Below are positions 6,373-7,562 of a stretch of DNA of 7,562 nt, in pieces (position 1 is the first letter of the stretch; the number at the start of each line of letters is the position of its first letter). The notes beneath the pieces are model-generated. The model saw nothing but the letters and a program-made list of their open reading frames with translations, had not been told where the DNA came from and ran no database searches. Source of the stretch: SBAX01 sp964421865 (GTDB lineage Bacteria > Planctomycetota > Phycisphaerae > UBA1845); assembly GCA_964421865.1 (NCBI GenBank), contig CAYQZH010000223.1:1-7562 (forward strand). Reading direction: 5' to 3'. Position numbers and translations under genes: made by a program.

Positions 6373-6400
6373 ACGATAGAGCCGCCCCATGGTTGGTCAA
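6373..6400 (-). promoter_or_regulatory. Possible sigma-70 type promoter of the restriction operon, leaderless
   Basis: On the - strand, TTGACC (5 of 6 to the -35 consensus), a 16-base spacer and TATCGT (4 of 6 to the -10 consensus). A start seven bases past the -10 would fall on the A of ATG 6366, giving a leaderless nuclease message. If ATG 6390 is the true start this promoter cannot be right; a TTTACTAGACT stretch a little upstream is an alternative -10. Confidence 0.3.
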
Positions 6401-6404
6401 GTCT

Positions 6405-6426
6405 AGTAAACGGGACGCGAATCGAT
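6405..6426 (-). repeat. Inverted repeat, right end of the cassette
   Basis: Read on the - strand inward: ATCGA, T, TCGCGTCCCGTTT, A, CT. It matches 3104-3125 at 20 of 22 positions. It ends 15 bases before ATG 6390 and 39 bases before ATG 6366. It lies in the 136-base gap between the nuclease and flgM-like genes. Confidence 0.75.
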
Positions 6427-6491
6427 CTGACGGCCGGGTTGCCGGGGTGATTTCAAACCATGCCCCGAGGACCGAGGCGCGCTCCCGGCGG

Positions 6492-6505
6492 TCGGGCGTG
6501 AAACG
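6492..6505 (+). repeat. Dispersed 14-bp repeat, copy 2
   Basis: TCGGGCGTGAAACG, identical to 635-648. It sits between the flgM-like stop codon and the right inverted repeat, outside the cassette. Confidence 0.5.
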
Positions 6506-6518
6506 GCGCTACAATGGA

Positions 6519-6543
6519 CCGCCCGGTTACGCTGAACCGGCGG
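6519..6543 (-). terminator. Hairpin over the flgM-like stop codon, possible terminator
   Basis: CCGGTT and AACCGG pair across a six-base loop. Three more pairs (CCG/CGG) extend the stem past one bulged C. The stop codon of the flgM-like gene lies in the structure. There is no U tract after it on the - strand, so termination is uncertain. Confidence 0.3.
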
Positions 6544-6772
6544 AGGAGTCTTTACGGCATAGTACGCCGACGTCGTTGCTCAGGCGCTGGACGGTGCTGT
6601 CGAGCACCTGCTCGCTTTCGTAGCTGCTTTGCTGAAGGGCGCCGCGCACGGATTGGACCTTGTCCACACGCACCTCGGGGAGTTCACGAAGCCGCTGCTT
6701 CCAATGCTCCAACGCTGGGCCGATCGAATCCATGCTCTTGCTGCGCTCCGTCACGTTCGCTGTTTGGGACAT
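6527..6772 (-). CDS. flgM: FlgM-like anti-sigma-28 factor
   Basis: An 81-residue protein. Residues about 33-70 (EVRVDKVQSVRGALQQSSYE, then VLDSTVQRLSNDVGVL) follow the FlgM pattern: R-x-D/E-K/R-V, a short helix with an alanine-rich R-x-A-L core, a turn with Tyr, then an L-x-x-x-x-x-R-L helix. The first 30 residues are polar, as in the disordered part of FlgM. FlgM holds sigma-28 (FliA) inactive in the cytoplasm until the flagellar hook-basal body is complete and it is exported. The gene has an excellent ribosome binding site, GAGGG eight bases before ATG 6772, so it is very likely real. A sigma-28-like promoter lies about 80 bases upstream. No other flagellar gene is visible. The family call rests on a short motif and is not certain. 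Confidence 0.68.
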   Translation of the reverse strand: MSQTANVTERSKSMDSIGPALEHWKQRLRELPEVRVDKVQSVRGALQQSSYESEQVLDSTVQRLSNDVGVLCRKDSSAGSA

Positions 6773-7083
6773 GTCGGTGACCCTCGCGGTCGTCCGGAAT
6801 CCTCGTAAGCCCCGACCGAGGCCGTGACTGCCGCTCGCCGTCCGTCGGGTGCTATCGACGAGCGAAGGGTCCGAGTTTAATTCCGCCCGATATTCGTGGG
6901 CTTGGACGGCGGGGGGTGGTCAGTCGTGCGGGGTAGAACGTGAAAGACGAAACCGAGGTCCCCCAGTCCTCGCCGCTCCCGTTTCGGTCGCGTCGAGCCG
7001 TCCGCGAGACGCGGGCTCCCCGCTCCCTACTCGGTCGCGTGGGGCCTCCTCGGTGGCGTCGAGAGTTTGCGAGTCACCGGTTC
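6773..7083. other. Non-coding gap of 311 bases with a spaced direct repeat
   Basis: I see no convincing gene here on either strand. It holds the flgM ribosome binding site and sigma-28-like promoter. It also holds a spaced direct repeat: CGCTCCC, three bases, TCGGTCGCGT at 6974-6993 and at 7021-7040, period 47. A third TCGGTGGCGT is at 7050-7059. CGCGTC (6989-6994) and GACGCG (7008-7013) could form a short hairpin. Confidence 0.55.
6852..6879 (-). promoter_or_regulatory. Sigma-28 (FliA)-like promoter upstream of the flgM-like gene
   Basis: On the - strand, TAAA (6879-6876), a 16-base spacer and GTCGATAG (6859-6852). The enterobacterial consensus is TAAA, 15 bases, GCCGATAA; the -10 part matches 6 of 8. 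It would give a leader of about 70 bases and fits FlgM genes being controlled by the sigma factor they inhibit. Confidence 0.4.
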
Positions 7084-7524
7084 CTATCGTGCGGGTTTGG
7101 CCGGCTTCGGTTCGGCGAACTTGTGGTCCAACTGTTCGGGATGGCCTCTAAAACCGGTGATCTGAGGAACGTCCTCGGGTTTCTCGTTGGGGTGCACGGC
7201 GAACACCTCGACGCGGACGATTTCCTCGAAGGGGAGCGACACGACGAAAGCCCCGACCTTGTAATGATCGTCCACCGGCATGCACTCGAAAACCAGGTGG
7301 GCCTTGCTGCCCACCTCGGCGATCTGCTTCACTTCGTAACTGAATCCGTCGCGAAGGTAGATCAGCGTCCGGGTCTCGAGTTCGGCGAAGAGCTTTTGAA
7401 TCTCGGCGTGTTCGGCGTGTCCCTCCGGTGGAACGTCGGGAAAATGGTTGACCGCACAACGCCACCTGGCTTCGTCTTGCTGCTCATGGAAGGCCGGGCC
7501 GTGGAACCAATCATAGTTGAACAT
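7084..7524 (-). CDS. Conserved-looking hypothetical protein, 146 residues
   Basis: I do not recognise this protein. It has no signal peptide and no membrane segment. The N-terminus MFNYDWFHGPAFHEQQDE is rich in aromatic residues and His. A central part (about 50-110) alternates hydrophobic and charged residues as in a small beta-rich domain (TLIYLRDGFSYEV, then AHLVFECMPVDDHYKVGAFV). The C-terminus ends in a Lys/Pro/Ala tail (AEPKPAKPAR). ATG 7524 is preceded by AAGGGGG nine bases upstream, a strong site. It is the same strand as the flgM-like gene but 311 bases away, so probably not in one tight operon. A flagellar link is possible only by position. Confidence 0.8.
   Translation of the reverse strand: MFNYDWFHGPAFHEQQDEARWRCAVNHFPDVPPEGHAEHAEIQKLFAELETRTLIYLRDGFSYEVKQIAEVGSKAHLVFECMPVDDHYKVGAFVVSLPFEEIVRVEVFAVHPNEKPEDVPQITGFRGHPEQLDHKFAEPKPAKPAR
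7375..7380. other. CTCGAG, predicted recognition site
   Basis: Second CTCGAG of the window, inside the hypothetical gene at 7084-7524 and outside the cassette. Confidence 0.6.
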
Positions 7525-7562
7525 GCCGCACAGCCCCCTTGCCTGCCCGTTCCAGGGTCCGG

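Larger units (their letters stand above)
3104..6426 (-). mobile_element. Putative non-autonomous restriction-modification cassette bounded by inverted repeats
   Basis: Two 22-base sequences in opposite orientation, identical at 20 positions, lie just outside the ends of the three-gene operon: 28 bases past the AlbA_2 stop and 15-40 bases before the nuclease start, depending on which start is used. All three complete genes between them are on the - strand and are restriction related. No transposase or recombinase is encoded inside. Restriction-modification genes bounded by inverted repeats, thought to move like MITEs, are known from comparative genomics. I could not define a convincing target-site duplication. 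GAATCGA occurs directly repeated at 3102-3108 and 6419-6425, but it overlaps the repeats and is partly forced by the palindrome TCGA. Confidence 0.5.

Noticed and set aside
3102..6425. GAATCGA direct repeat as a 7-bp target-site duplication
   Set aside because: It overlaps the inverted repeats themselves and is partly produced by the palindromic TCGA; the inner repeats do not line up if it is removed, so it is not a clean duplication.
6989..7013. CGCGTC/GACGCG hairpin as terminator of the hypothetical gene
   Set aside because: Only six pairs with a 13-base loop and no T run on the - strand.
6849..7151. + strand frame of 100 codons in the gap before the flgM-like gene
   Set aside because: Ser/Arg/Pro-rich composition without domain features, no clear ribosome binding site, and overlap with the hypothetical gene end.
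1..7562. CRISPR array, tRNA or rRNA genes
   Set aside because: No regularly spaced repeats with unique spacers of the right size, and no tRNA or rRNA hallmark sequence was seen; the 7-bp arrays have no spacers.
1..7562. Depletion of CTCGAG as a sign of long-standing restriction
   Set aside because: Two sites in the window are near random expectation for this GC content, and the window is too short to judge.

Overview
The window is high-GC bacterial DNA, 7.56 kb, densely coded. Its flanking genes look chromosomal. Intergenic DNA at 2131-2262 holds 7-bp iterated repeats and a CCCCAAGCGCCAGCGCGGGG hairpin; I associate repeats of this type with Planctomycetota genomes. That assignment rests on recollection of pattern and is tentative.

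Left block (1-3044, all + strand): the 3' part of an ABC-2 type transporter permease; a putative hairpin terminator and an extended -10 promoter; a DnaJ/CbpA-type J-domain co-chaperone without zinc finger; a small two-helix membrane protein coupled to it by a GTGA overlap; the repeat-filled spacer; then a short-chain dehydrogenase of the pteridine reductase/FolM type with an Asp-Tyr-Lys active site.

Central block (about 3104-6426, genes on the - strand): a compact three-gene operon. It starts with a PaeR7I/XhoI-family type II restriction endonuclease (expected target CTCGAG). Next is a beta-class DNA methyltransferase with a TSPPYW motif, coupled to the nuclease by an ATGA overlap. Third is a 516-residue protein with an AlbA_2 (Schlafen-like) domain, a HATPase_c_4-type ATP-binding domain and a C-terminal winged helix. 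The operon lies between two 22-bp inverted repeats that match at 20 of 22 positions (3104-3125 and 6405-6426). These look like the termini of a non-autonomous mobile restriction-modification cassette. There is no transposase or integrase inside. The inverted repeats plus the AlbA_2/ATPase third gene are the most novel aspect of the window.

Right block (6427-7562, - strand): a FlgM-like anti-sigma-28 factor with a good ribosome binding site and a sigma-28-like promoter upstream; a 311-base non-coding stretch with a spaced direct repeat; and an unrecognised 146-residue protein.

Functionally, nuclease and methyltransferase should form a self/non-self DNA discrimination system. The methyltransferase has a strong Shine-Dalgarno sequence and the nuclease almost none, which would bias synthesis towards protection. 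The AlbA_2 protein is probably a regulator or an accessory defence component; nothing in the sequence settles which.
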